Notes under the pieces: generated by a model
Seen by the model: only the letters and a program-made list of their open reading frames with translations
What the model was told of the DNA's origin: nothing
Databases searched by the model: none
Shown here: positions 54,676 to 63,759 of the stretch, in pieces
Numbering within the stretch: the stretch's first letter is position 1
Layout: the number at the start of each line of letters is the position of its first letter
DNA from: Stutzerimonas zhaodongensis
Lineage (GTDB): Bacteria > Pseudomonadota > Gammaproteobacteria > Pseudomonadales > Pseudomonadaceae
Assembly (NCBI RefSeq): GCF_003696365.1
Contig: NZ_RFFM01000001.1
Location: forward strand, 496,001 to 560,000
Length of the DNA stretch: 64,000 nucleotides
Reading direction: 5' to 3'
Program-made: the position numbers and the translations under genes

Positions 54676-55323
54676 TCAAGCAGGCATACAGACGCCGGTG
54701 CCGCCTAGTCCGCAATAACCGCCGGGGTTCTTGGCCAGATATTGCTGGTGGTAGGCCTCGGCATAGTAATAGGAGGGTGCATCGCCAATTTCCGTGGTAA
54801 TGCTCCCAAGGCCATGCTTCTGTAGTTCGGCCTGAAAGCGCGCTTCGCTTGCGCGGGCAGCATCCAATTGAGCGGAATCGAAGCAGTAGATAGCGGAGCG
54901 GTACTGGGTGCCGATGTCGTTGCCTTGACGCATCCCTTGAGTCGGGTTGTGCGCTTCCCAGAACAGCTTCAGCAGCTCGTCGTAGGAAACCACATGCGGA
55001 TCGAACACGACGAGTACCGCTTCAGTGTGCCCGGTCAGGCCCGAGCAAACCTCTTCGTACGTCGGATTGGGTGTGTGCCCTCCCGCGTAGATCACGGCAG
55101 TGGTCCAGACGCCTGGCTGCTCCCAGAAGCGCCGCTCAGCTCCCCAGAAGCAACCCATGGCGAATATGGCGTGTTGCAGGTTCGCCGGGAAGGGCGGTTG
55201 GAGTGGATTGCCGTTAACGAAGTGGGCAGCTGGCACAGGCACTGCGGTGGCACGGCCTGGTAAGGCTTGCCCTGCATCGGGGATGGCTTGTTTGTGAACG
55301 AGAATTTGCGAGCGCAGCGTCAT
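54676..55323 (-). CDS. msrA: Peptide methionine sulfoxide reductase MsrA
   Basis: The 215-residue enzyme reduces the S-epimer of methionine sulfoxide in proteins. The active site is [20 protein letters not shown] at about residue 54, with [10 protein letters not shown] and [22 protein letters not shown]. The C-terminal [15 protein letters not shown] carries the recycling cysteines. There is no signal peptide, so it is cytoplasmic. An N-terminal extension of about 45 residues is usual in pseudomonads. It is adjacent to dipA, as in other Pseudomonas genomes. Confidence 0.95.
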   Translation of the reverse strand: MTLRSQILVHKQAIPDAGQALPGRATAVPVPAAHFVNGNPLQPPFPANLQHAIFAMGCFWGAERRFWEQPGVWTTAVIYAGGHTPNPTYEEVCSGLTGHTEAVLVVFDPHVVSYDELLKLFWEAHNPTQGMRQGNDIGTQYRSAIYCFDSAQLDAARASEARFQAELQKHGLGSITTEIGDAPSYYYAEAYHQQYLAKNPGGYCGLGGTGVCMPA

Positions 55324-55422
55324 GGTGGTCCTCGTGCCTGGGTCTGAGTTTGCTAGGCGTAGCCTAGGCTACCAAGCGCACAAAACCAATGCGCCAAACC
55401 GGTCTGCCACCCGGACGAAAGG

Positions 55423-58098
55423 TCAGAGCCAGTTCGGATAGCGGCTCAGCGACTTTACGAGTTGGCTGCCCGGTATCGGTCGGTCGAAAAGATAGCCCTG
55501 ACCGATATCGCAGCGTTGATGACGCAGAAAAGCGAGTTGCTCCGCGGTTTCGATGCCTTCCGCAACTACCTTGAGGTTTAGGTTGCGAGCCATCGCGATT
55601 ACCGCCGAGGTGATCTCGATATCGTCCTGGTTACCCGGAATGTCCTTGATGAAGCTGCGGTCGATCTTGATCACATCGATGGGGAATTTCTTGAGGTAGC
55701 TCAGTGAGGAATAACCGGTGCCGAAGTCGTCCATTGCCAGTGTCACCCCAAGCGCTTTGAGTCCAATCAGCTGCTGGCGGGTATCTTCGGTCGCTTCGAG
55801 TAGCAGGCTCTCGGTCAGCTCCAGCTCAAGACACGCTGCCGGGAAGCGCTCTTCATCAAGGATGGTGGCGATGGAGCTCACGAGGTCCGGATCCGAAAAT
55901 TGCTTGGGGGACAGATTTATCGCGATCTGCGGTGAGCCCTTGCCCAGCGCTGCGAGCTGTATCCCCATTCGGCATGCCTCGCGGGCCACCCACTTGCCTA
56001 TCGGGATGATCAGCCCGGTTTCCTCGGCAACCCCGATGAATTGATCCGGCCTGATCATGCCTTTTTCCGGATGATTCCATCGCAGTAGCGCTTCCACGCC
56101 CTGCAGCCGACCGCTGCGCAGACACAGCTTGGGTTGGTAGAAGACCTCCAGCTCGTTCTGCACCAGTGCACGGCGTAGGTTGTTTTCCACAAAAAGCTTG
56201 TAGTTCGCCTCGGCATGAAGCGCTTCGGTGAACACCTGGACCTGATTCTTGCCGTTGGCCTTGGCCTTGTGCAGAGCCTGGCCGGCGTGTTTCATCAACG
56301 TCTCCGGATCAGCGCCATGCAGAGGTGAACAAGCCAGGCCCAGCGAGGCGCTGACACTGATCAGCTGCTTGTCGACAAACAACGGCTTATCCAGGATGCG
56401 CAGGACCTGATGGGCCAGATGCTGTCCTTCTTCCAGATCCATGTCATCGAGCAGCAGGGCGAACTCGTTGCTTGCAAAGCGTGCCAGTACGGCGTCGCGG
56501 CTCAGACTGTTGCGAAGACGTCGGGCCAGGCTTGCCAGCAGCTTGTCGCCCGTCTGATGGCCCAGGCTATCGTTGATGCGCTTGAAGTTGTCGATGTCCA
56601 CCAACAGCAGGCAAAGCTGGGGCTCTTTGCCCGAGGCGAAGCGCTCTTCGATGCTACGTATGAAGAACGGCCGGTTACCGAGGCTGGTCAGGTTATCGGT
56701 ATAGGCAAGGCGCTCGATATGCTGCTGGGACAGCTTGCTCTGGGTGATGTCTTCATAGATACCAATGTAATGGGTGAGCTCGCCGTTCTCGCCGAACACT
56801 TTGGATATGGACAGTTGCCCCCAGTACGGCTCGAGATTCTTGCGTCGGCTCCGGAACTCGCCCTGCCAGCTGTTGCTTTTCGCCAACGTTGAAGTGGTAT
56901 CGAAGAGCAGCTCGCAGAGGTTTTCCAATGCGGTCAGGTCAGAAAGGCGCCTGCCGCTAACTTCATCGGCCGAAAACTGGGTGATGGCGGTGAAGCTGGG
57001 GTTTACGTATTCGACGATCCCTTCGCGGTCGACCAGGATGAAGGCGCTGGCGCTTTGTTCCACCGCACGCTGGAAGAGATGCAAGGTGTGTGTAGCGCTG
57101 AGGCGCTGCTGGTTGGCCAGCACCTGCGCATACTGGTCGGCCAACTCGCCCGCGAAGGCGACTTCGTCGGTGTGCCAGGTGCGGATACACCCGGAGTGCT
57201 CCAGACAAAGCACACCAATCACTTCGCCGCCGATTCGGATGGAGGCGTCCAGAATCGAACTTATGCCGCGAGGTTTGAAGTAGCTACCCAGCAGTTCCTG
57301 TGTGCGGGCATCCTCGACGACATTTTGCACCTCTATGACTCGGCCGCTGTGCAGTGCCTCCACATACAGAGGGCACGCAGACAGGTCCAGCGAAGGGGGG
57401 TATTCCAAGCTGTCCTTGTCACGTCGGTACGCGGCGATCGGCTGGAGCAAATTGCCATTCAGATGCCAAATGGAGGCCCGTGCAATTCCATAGGCCTCGC
57501 TGGCCGCCTGGGTGATCAGTTGCGCGGCCTCGAGCTGAGGGTCAACCGCACCGTATCGATGCCTTGCCAGGCGCACGATCAGGCTCTGCTGCGCGCGGCA
57601 ACGAATCAGATGCTCCAGATGATCATCCTGAGCATTCTGATAGAACTCCAGGGAAGAGCGGAGCTTGGCGTTCTGTGACTCCAGCGCTGGAGAGTCCCCT
57701 GCACCATGCGATTCGACGATCAGGTAACCACGCACCAGTTCTCGGCCATACTGCAGGCAGACTTCACCGGTCTCCAATACATCCCGAGGACCGTTCGCCG
57801 TGTGCAGGCAGTAGCGAATGGAATAGTGGCCTTGGGTGGCTAGCTGGGTTTGTACGACATCATGAAGACGAAGACGAACCTGCGGTTCCATCAGGCTGGC
57901 GTAAGGCGAATCAATTAGCGAACAGAGGTCCTGCGCAGGCAGGCCGAGGTGGCGTTCACAGGCCGGATCGAGAAATAGAAGCGCCCAACTGGACTCGTTC
58001 AAACGCTCGAAGCGCAGCATGCCCAGCCTTGACGGCACTGGCAACTGCGTCACAACCTCGGTCGCCAAACGGCTGGCGGCATCGGTATGTATTTTCAT
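55423..58098 (-). CDS. dipA: Cyclic-di-GMP phosphodiesterase DipA (PAS-GAF-PAS-GGDEF-EAL)
   Basis: The 891-residue protein has a PAS-like N-terminus (about 25-135), a GAF domain (about 185-335), a second PAS (about 350-460), a GGDEF domain (about 480-635) and an EAL domain (about 650-885). The GGDEF site reads ASNEF (LARFASNEFALLLDD), so cyclase activity is lost. The EAL domain keeps EALLRW, ELTESLL, DDFGTGYSSL and VVAEGIET, so hydrolysis of cyclic-di-GMP should work. The domain order, ASNEF motif and location between msrA and aceF match DipA of P. aeruginosa, needed for biofilm dispersal and correct swimming. No strong ribosome site was found before the ATG. Confidence 0.9.
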   Translation of the reverse strand: MKIHTDAASRLATEVVTQLPVPSRLGMLRFERLNESSWALLFLDPACERHLGLPAQDLCSLIDSPYASLMEPQVRLRLHDVVQTQLATQGHYSIRYCLHTANGPRDVLETGEVCLQYGRELVRGYLIVESHGAGDSPALESQNAKLRSSLEFYQNAQDDHLEHLIRCRAQQSLIVRLARHRYGAVDPQLEAAQLITQAASEAYGIARASIWHLNGNLLQPIAAYRRDKDSLEYPPSLDLSACPLYVEALHSGRVIEVQNVVEDARTQELLGSYFKPRGISSILDASIRIGGEVIGVLCLEHSGCIRTWHTDEVAFAGELADQYAQVLANQQRLSATHTLHLFQRAVEQSASAFILVDREGIVEYVNPSFTAITQFSADEVSGRRLSDLTALENLCELLFDTTSTLAKSNSWQGEFRSRRKNLEPYWGQLSISKVFGENGELTHYIGIYEDITQSKLSQQHIERLAYTDNLTSLGNRPFFIRSIEERFASGKEPQLCLLLVDIDNFKRINDSLGHQTGDKLLASLARRLRNSLSRDAVLARFASNEFALLLDDMDLEEGQHLAHQVLRILDKPLFVDKQLISVSASLGLACSPLHGADPETLMKHAGQALHKAKANGKNQVQVFTEALHAEANYKLFVENNLRRALVQNELEVFYQPKLCLRSGRLQGVEALLRWNHPEKGMIRPDQFIGVAEETGLIIPIGKWVAREACRMGIQLAALGKGSPQIAINLSPKQFSDPDLVSSIATILDEERFPAACLELELTESLLLEATEDTRQQLIGLKALGVTLAMDDFGTGYSSLSYLKKFPIDVIKIDRSFIKDIPGNQDDIEITSAVIAMARNLNLKVVAEGIETAEQLAFLRHQRCDIGQGYLFDRPIPGSQLVKSLSRYPNWL

Positions 58099-58208
58099 CG
58101 AGCGGTTTGCTTCCAGTATGCTGCGGGAGTCGCTTCGTTAGCCGCAGCTTAGACGCTTTTTAAGGCGCGGCGATGGCTAAATAATATTAATTATCGCAAG
58201 GGTGCATC

Positions 58209-58736
58209 ATGCAGCAGGGACTGACAAGTCGGCTATCAAAGTTACTGTTGATCTCGGTTTTCCTGATTGCCGGCGGAACGCTTAACGCCGCTGAGTCGGA
58301 CGCCTTGGATTCTGATGAACCGGCCAGATATCTGGGTGAGCTCAAAGCTCTTTATCTGACCTCCGATGAGCGGAAAGCTCTGCTGACACACAGCAACTCC
58401 TTGCTCAAGACCTATGGTCTGCGCGCCGAGTATCAAGTGGGGCAGGCCAAGCCTGCAGATTTGCACTACCAACTGAGCGTGGGCTCTCCTGGGGAGCTAC
58501 GTATCCGCGAGGAGCGGCGCGACGCGTCCGGCAATATTGCCGTTCGCAACCGCGGCTTTTCAGTGTTCGGAATGGATCCGTTCATTCAATATCAATGCCC
58601 GCCTCAGGGCCTGGTGTGTACCTTCGGCAGCCCGACTGGCGGTGACCCCTGGTTGACTATTCTTCGCGATCCCCAAGGCGCTGAAGAGCTGGCTAAAGCA
58701 TTGTCATTCCTTTTTCGCAACCTGCAGAAAGGCTGA
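58209..58736 (+). CDS. Conserved-looking secreted protein of unknown function
   Basis: This 175-residue protein has a signal peptide (SKLLLISVFLIAGGTLNAAES, cleavage after NAA). The mature part has no recognised domain, with two cysteines (QCPPQGLVCTFG) that may form a disulfide and a C-terminal amphipathic stretch (EELAKALSFLFRNLQ). AAGGG precedes the ATG. It is transcribed divergently from dipA and converges on aceF, with a shared terminator. I do not recognise a family. Confidence 0.75.
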   Translation: MQQGLTSRLSKLLLISVFLIAGGTLNAAESDALDSDEPARYLGELKALYLTSDERKALLTHSNSLLKTYGLRAEYQVGQAKPADLHYQLSVGSPGELRIREERRDASGNIAVRNRGFSVFGMDPFIQYQCPPQGLVCTFGSPTGGDPWLTILRDPQGAEELAKALSFLFRNLQKG

Positions 58737-58755
58737 TTCCCTAGATGCGAGAAAC

Positions 58756-58782
58756 AAAAAACCCGCTATAGGCGGGTTTTTT
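58756..58782. terminator. Bidirectional terminator between the secreted protein gene and aceF
   Basis: ACCCGC (58761-58766) pairs with GCGGGT (58772-58777), flanked by A5 on the left and T5 on the right, so it can end transcription from both sides. Confidence 0.9.
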
Positions 58783-58795
58783 GTGGCTCATCCCA

Positions 58796-60811
58796 TCAAA
58801 GCAGCATGGTTCGAATATCCGCGAGCAGCTCGGACAGGCGCTTGGTAAAGCGCGCGGCCGCAGCGCCATTGATGACGCGGTGATCATAGGACAGCGACAG
58901 TGGCAGCATCAGGCGAGGCTGGAATGCTTTGCCATCCCACACCGGCTGCATGGCAGCTTTCGATACACCCAAGATCGCCACTTCCGGCGCATTGACGATC
59001 GGCGTGAAGCCGGTGCCACCGATGTGGCCGAGGCTCGATATGGTGAAGCAGGCGCCCTGCATGGCATCCGGTGACAGCTTCTTGGTGCGAGCCTTCTCGG
59101 CCAGCTCCGCCGCTTCACCCGCCAGTTGCAGCAAGCTCTTCTGATCCACGTTCTTGATGACCGGAACCATCAGGCCGTCCGGCGTATCCACAGCGAAGCC
59201 GACATGCACGTACTTCTTTCGAATCAGCGCCTTGCCACTCGGTGCCAGTGAACTGTTGAAGTCCGGTAGCTCCTTGAGCAAATGCGCGCAGGCCTTGAGC
59301 AGCAGCGGCAGTACGGTGAGCTTGACTCCGGCTTTCTCGGCGATCGCCTTCTGTGCGACCCGGAAGGCCTCCAGCTCGGTAATGTCGGCTGACTCGAACT
59401 GAGTCACGTGCGGAACATTGAGCCAGCTGCGGTGCAGATTGGCGGCGCCGACCTGCATCAGGCGCGTCATCGGCACTTCTTCGATCTCACCAAAGCGGCT
59501 GAAATCGATAGTCGGGATCGATGGAATGCCCGCGCCACCGGCAGCGCCTTCGGCCGGCGCCTGCTTGGCTTTGGACATCATGGTCTTGACGTAGGCCTGT
59601 ACGTCCTCCTTGAGAATCCGGCCCTTGGGCCCGGTGCCCGTGACATCAGCCAGTTCTACGCCGAATTCCCGCGCGGTCATGCGGACGGCTGGACCGGCAT
59701 GCACCTTGGTGCCTGCCTTGCTTGGGCCAGTGACCGTCGGAGCGGGCGTCGCTGTCGCCTTGGCTTCCGGCACGCCTTGCTTGTTCGGAGCAACCGCCTG
59801 TTGTTGAGATACCGCCTCTTGCTGCGGCTGGGATTTCGCTTCGGTCTTTCTCGCGGGTGCTGCGCCTGCAACCTTCAGGGTCAGGATCAAGTCGCCCGTC
59901 TTGGCTTCGTCGCCCACTTTGATCGACAGGGATTCCACCACGCCGGCCTTCGGTGCCGGTATTTCCATGCTGGCCTTGTCGGACTCGAGCGTGATCAGCG
60001 ACTGATCCGCTTCGACGCTGTCACCGGCCTTGACCATGACTTCAATGACATTGGCGCTGCCACTGGAGCCGATGTCCGGGATCCGAACCTCCTCCACGGA
60101 ATCGCCTGCTGCTTCGGCAGGTTCTTCTGCGGCCTGCTCGGTGAGCTTTTCCTTAGGCTGGCTCTGCGTCTGACTGGCCGCTGACTTGTTGGCAGCAGGC
60201 TTGCTCGCTGCCGCGCCCTTGAGAATCAGGATCAGGTCGCCGGTGCCGACTTCGTCGCCGACGTTTACCGAAATGCTCTCGACAACGCCTGCTGCCGGAG
60301 ACGGGATATCCATGCTGGCTTTGTCGGACTCTAGCGTGATCAGTGCTTGCTCGGCAGCAATGGTATCGCCTGGCTTGACAGAGATTTCGATCACGCTGGC
60401 TTTTGCCGAAGAGCCGATGTCGGGCACCTTGATTTCCTGCGACTCGCCTTCCTGGGCAGAGGCCGAAGGGTTGTCATCGCCCGGAGGTGTCGGCTCCTCG
60501 GCTTCGTCGGCAGGACCGCCACTGCTGGCGCCGTCCGGCTCGGCAGCGGCTTGCGCCGGCGCCTCGCTGCTTTGACCGTCTTCGCTTTCCAGTTCAAGCA
60601 GATCGTCGCCCTCTTTCAGGCGGTCGCCGAGCTTGACCTTCAAAGCTTTCACCACGCCCGCCTTGGGCGCGGGAATCTCCATGCTGGCCTTGTCGGACTC
60701 GAGCGTCAGGATGCTCTGGTCGGCTTCGATACGGTCGCCGACCTTGACGAACAACTCGATTACTTCACCCTCACCGCTGCCGATGTCGGGTACGCGTATG
60801 GTTTCACTCAC
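58796..60811 (-). CDS. aceF: Pyruvate dehydrogenase complex E2, dihydrolipoamide acetyltransferase
   Basis: The 671-residue E2 starts with GTG at 60811 (VSETIRVPDIGSGEGE) after AGGAGA. It has three lipoyl domains, each with an ESDKASM-IP-P-AG lipoylation site (about residues 42, 160 and 278), linked by Ala/Pro/Glu-rich hinges, then an E3/E1-binding domain (VRMTAREFGVELADVTGTGPKGRI, about 380) and the catalytic domain ending with LSYDHRVINGAAAARF. It transfers acetyl groups to CoA at the core of the complex. Three lipoyl domains match Azotobacter and E. coli; some pseudomonads have two. aceE is 27 bases upstream. Confidence 0.97.
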   Translation of the reverse strand: MSETIRVPDIGSGEGEVIELFVKVGDRIEADQSILTLESDKASMEIPAPKAGVVKALKVKLGDRLKEGDDLLELESEDGQSSEAPAQAAAEPDGASSGGPADEAEEPTPPGDDNPSASAQEGESQEIKVPDIGSSAKASVIEISVKPGDTIAAEQALITLESDKASMDIPSPAAGVVESISVNVGDEVGTGDLILILKGAAASKPAANKSAASQTQSQPKEKLTEQAAEEPAEAAGDSVEEVRIPDIGSSGSANVIEVMVKAGDSVEADQSLITLESDKASMEIPAPKAGVVESLSIKVGDEAKTGDLILTLKVAGAAPARKTEAKSQPQQEAVSQQQAVAPNKQGVPEAKATATPAPTVTGPSKAGTKVHAGPAVRMTAREFGVELADVTGTGPKGRILKEDVQAYVKTMMSKAKQAPAEGAAGGAGIPSIPTIDFSRFGEIEEVPMTRLMQVGAANLHRSWLNVPHVTQFESADITELEAFRVAQKAIAEKAGVKLTVLPLLLKACAHLLKELPDFNSSLAPSGKALIRKKYVHVGFAVDTPDGLMVPVIKNVDQKSLLQLAGEAAELAEKARTKKLSPDAMQGACFTISSLGHIGGTGFTPIVNAPEVAILGVSKAAMQPVWDGKAFQPRLMLPLSLSYDHRVINGAAAARFTKRLSELLADIRTMLL

Positions 60812-60838
60812 AATAGGTTCTCCTGTGCGCACGCAGCA

Positions 60839-63484
60839 TCAGCAATCCAGAGGATTGCGCTTCTCGGGGTCGATACCGAACTCAGTGATGGCATTGGCCA
60901 CGACCGTGCGTTCGATGGCGCCTCGATCGGCGAGTGCCTGCAGTGCGGCGACGGCGACCCAGCGCCGGTCGACTTCGAAGAAGTCACGCAGCTTCGCGCG
61001 TGAGTCGCTGCGGCCGAAGCCATCAGTGCCCAGCACTTGGTATTCACGCGATGGTACCCACTGACGAATCTGATCGGCGAAAAGCTTCATGTAGTCGGTC
61101 GAGGCTACAACTGGACCTTCACGGCCTTCCAGGCACTGCTCGACATAGGTCTTGCGCGGCTCCTCGGTCGGGTGCAGACGGTTCCAGCGATCCACGGCCA
61201 GACCGTCGCGGCGCAGCTCGTTGAAGCTGGTCACGCTCCAGACGTCAGCCCCGACGCCCATCTTGGCGAGGATGTCCACCGCAGCACGCACTTCGCGCAG
61301 GATGGTGCCGGAACCCAATAGCTGAACGCGGTGCTTGAAGTCGCCTTTGGCTTCCTCGAGCAGGTACATACCCTTGATGATGCCGTCTTCGACGCCCTGC
61401 GGCATGGCTGGCTGCTGGTAGTTCTCATTCATCACGGTGATGTAGTAGTAGACGCTCTCCTGCTTCTCCATCATCTGATGCATGCCGTGATGCATGATCA
61501 CCGCCAGCTCGTAGCCGTAAGTAGGGTCATAGCTACGGCAGTTGGGGATGGTGCTGGCGAGGATATGGCTATGGCCGTCCTCGTGCTGCAGGCCTTCGCC
61601 GTTGAGCGTGGTACGACCGGAAGTGCCGCCCAGCAGGAAGCCGCGGGTCTGTGCATCGCCGGCGGCCCAGGCCAGGTCGCCGATCCGCTGGAAGCCGAAC
61701 ATCGAGTAGAAGATGTAGACCGGCAGCATCGGTTGGTTGTAGTTGCTGTAGGCGGTGCCCGCCGCGATGAACGAGGAGAAAGCGCCGGCTTCGTTCAGGC
61801 CTTCCTGCAGAATCTGACCGTCCTTCTCTTCGCGGTAGTACATCACCTGGTCGCGGTCGACAGGCTCGTACAACTGCCCCACTGGGGAGTAGATGCCCAG
61901 CTGGCGGAACATGCCTTCCATACCAAAGGTGCGCGCCTCGTCGGCAAGGATCGGCACGATACGCTTGCCCAGATCCTTGTCCTTGACCAGCTGCGACAGG
62001 ATCCGCCCGAAGGCCATGGTGGTGGAGATTTCGCGGTCACCCGAGCCGTCGAGCACAGCTTTGAGTGTGTCCAGCGGCGGCGTAGGAATGCTGAAGCTCT
62101 TCGGACGACGCTGCGGCAACGAACCACCCAGCTTCTCGCGGCACTTGCGCAGGTAGCGCATTTCGGCGCTGTCTTCGGCCGGGCGATAGAACGGAAGCTC
62201 TTCGAGCTGCGAATCGTTGACCGGAATGTCGAAGCGATCGCGGAATTTCTTCAGGCTGTCGATATCGACTTTCTTGGTGTTGTGGGCGATGTTTTTCGCC
62301 TCACCCGCACCGGTGCCGTAACCCTTGATGGTCTTGGCGAGGATGACCGTCGGCTGACCCTTGTGGTTGACCGCCTGATGGTAAGCGGCATAGACCTTGT
62401 ACGGGTCGTGGCCGCCGCGGTTGAGCTTCCAGACTTCCTCGTCGGACATGCTCTCGACACGCTTGAGCAGCTCAGGATCAGCACCAAAGAAGTGTTTGCG
62501 CACATATGCGCCGTCTTTGGCCTTGTAGTTCTGGTATTCCCCGTCGATCGCCTCGTCCATGCGGCGCTGCATGCGGCCGTCTTCGTCGGCGGCGAACAGC
62601 GGATCCCACAGGCGACCCCAGACGACCTTGTTGACGTTCCAGTTGGCGCCTTTGAACACGCCTTCCAGCTCCTGGATGATCTTGCTGTTGCCGCGTACCG
62701 GGCCGTCCAGTCGCTGCAGGTTGCAGTTGATGACGAACACCAGGTTGTCGAGGTTCTCGCGGCCGGCCAGGGAGATGGCGCCCAGGGTTTCCGGCTCGTC
62801 GCATTCGCCGTCGCCGATGAAGCACCAGACGCGCTGCTTGCCCTTTGGAATGAAGCCGCGGTTTTCCAGGTACTTCATGAAGCGCGCCTGGTAGATCGCG
62901 GTAATCGGGCCCAACCCCATGGAGACAGTCGGGAACTGCCAGAAGTCCGGCATCAGGTGCGGGTGCGGGTAGCTCGACAGGCCCTGTCCGTCCACTTCCT
63001 GACGGAAGTTGAGCATCTGGTCTTCGCTCAGGCGGCCTTCGAGGAAAGCACGGGCGTAGATGCCGGGGGAGGCATGGCCCTGATAGTAGATCAGGTCGCC
63101 GCCATGCTCTTCCGTTGGCGCCTGGAAGAAGTAGTTGAAGCCGATGTCATAAAGCGTGGCGCTGGAGGCAAAGGTGGAGATATGACCACCCAGGTCCGGG
63201 TCCTTCATGTTTGCGCGCATCACCATCGCCAGCGCGTTCCAGCGGACCAGGGAGCGGATACGGCGCTCCATGAACAGGTCGCCGGGCATCTTGGCTTCGC
63301 GGGTGACGGGGATGGTGTTGCGGTACGGCGTGGTGATGCCGTATGGCAGCGGTGTGCCGCTGCGGGTGGCCAGTTCCCCCATCCGGGTCATCAGATAGTG
63401 GGCGCGGTCTTCACCTTCGCGGTCGAGAACGGACTCGAGGGCGTCCAGCCATTCCTGGGTTTCGACGGGATCGAGATCTTGCAT
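60839..63484 (-). CDS. aceE: Pyruvate dehydrogenase E1 component AceE (homodimeric type)
   Basis: The 881-residue thiamine diphosphate enzyme decarboxylates pyruvate and acetylates the lipoyl groups of AceF. It starts MQDLDPVETQEWLDALESVL after GGAG, and contains GHISTFASSATLYDIGFNYFF, the ThDP-binding FIGDGECDEPETLG...NLVFVINCNLQ (GDG-N26-NN type) and RDGLAVDRWNRLHP near the C-terminus. The length is standard. It forms an operon with aceF and is preceded by a 275-base control region with two palindromic operator-like sites. Confidence 0.98.
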   Translation of the reverse strand: MQDLDPVETQEWLDALESVLDREGEDRAHYLMTRMGELATRSGTPLPYGITTPYRNTIPVTREAKMPGDLFMERRIRSLVRWNALAMVMRANMKDPDLGGHISTFASSATLYDIGFNYFFQAPTEEHGGDLIYYQGHASPGIYARAFLEGRLSEDQMLNFRQEVDGQGLSSYPHPHLMPDFWQFPTVSMGLGPITAIYQARFMKYLENRGFIPKGKQRVWCFIGDGECDEPETLGAISLAGRENLDNLVFVINCNLQRLDGPVRGNSKIIQELEGVFKGANWNVNKVVWGRLWDPLFAADEDGRMQRRMDEAIDGEYQNYKAKDGAYVRKHFFGADPELLKRVESMSDEEVWKLNRGGHDPYKVYAAYHQAVNHKGQPTVILAKTIKGYGTGAGEAKNIAHNTKKVDIDSLKKFRDRFDIPVNDSQLEELPFYRPAEDSAEMRYLRKCREKLGGSLPQRRPKSFSIPTPPLDTLKAVLDGSGDREISTTMAFGRILSQLVKDKDLGKRIVPILADEARTFGMEGMFRQLGIYSPVGQLYEPVDRDQVMYYREEKDGQILQEGLNEAGAFSSFIAAGTAYSNYNQPMLPVYIFYSMFGFQRIGDLAWAAGDAQTRGFLLGGTSGRTTLNGEGLQHEDGHSHILASTIPNCRSYDPTYGYELAVIMHHGMHQMMEKQESVYYYITVMNENYQQPAMPQGVEDGIIKGMYLLEEAKGDFKHRVQLLGSGTILREVRAAVDILAKMGVGADVWSVTSFNELRRDGLAVDRWNRLHPTEEPRKTYVEQCLEGREGPVVASTDYMKLFADQIRQWVPSREYQVLGTDGFGRSDSRAKLRDFFEVDRRWVAVAALQALADRGAIERTVVANAITEFGIDPEKRNPLDC

Positions 63485-63595
63485 GGCTTGCTCCAGGGCG
63501 GAAAGGCTTCCAGAATCGGTTGCCTGCTTCGCGGCCGGCTTTGTGGGCCGGTGCGTTTATGTTCTTGGATGATTACCGGGGGTAGAGCCGGGCCC

Positions 63596-63661
63596 TGTAG
63601 TTTTACTACAAAACCACCGTTGTTTCAGCCCCCTTCCATTGTCTCTCGTAGTAAAACTACA
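63596..63661. promoter_or_regulatory. Pair of GTAGT-WWW-ACTAC operators upstream of aceE
   Basis: GTAGTTTTACTAC (63597-63609) and GTAGTAAAACTAC (63648-63660) are each palindromic around three bases. Together, with their outer bases, they form a perfect 14-base inverted repeat (63596-63609 and 63648-63661) with a 38-base loop. Each fits TNGTNNNACNA, the pattern of FadR-subfamily GntR regulators such as PdhR and LldR. They lie 112-177 bases before aceE and 99-164 before glnE. A PdhR-like role is inference. Confidence 0.6.
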
Positions 63662-63759
63662 TCGCAGCGATCTGGCCTGACTCGTTCATTCTTTCGGGAA
63701 AGGCTCTAATCCGGGCGCTCCCGCTTTCTTGCGGCCGTTCTAGGCTTGAAGGAACTTTT

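Noticed and set aside
61331..63709. A 792-codon plus-strand open frame opposite aceE
   Set aside because: It is the complement of a highly conserved gene and shows no recognised domain; it is not a real protein.
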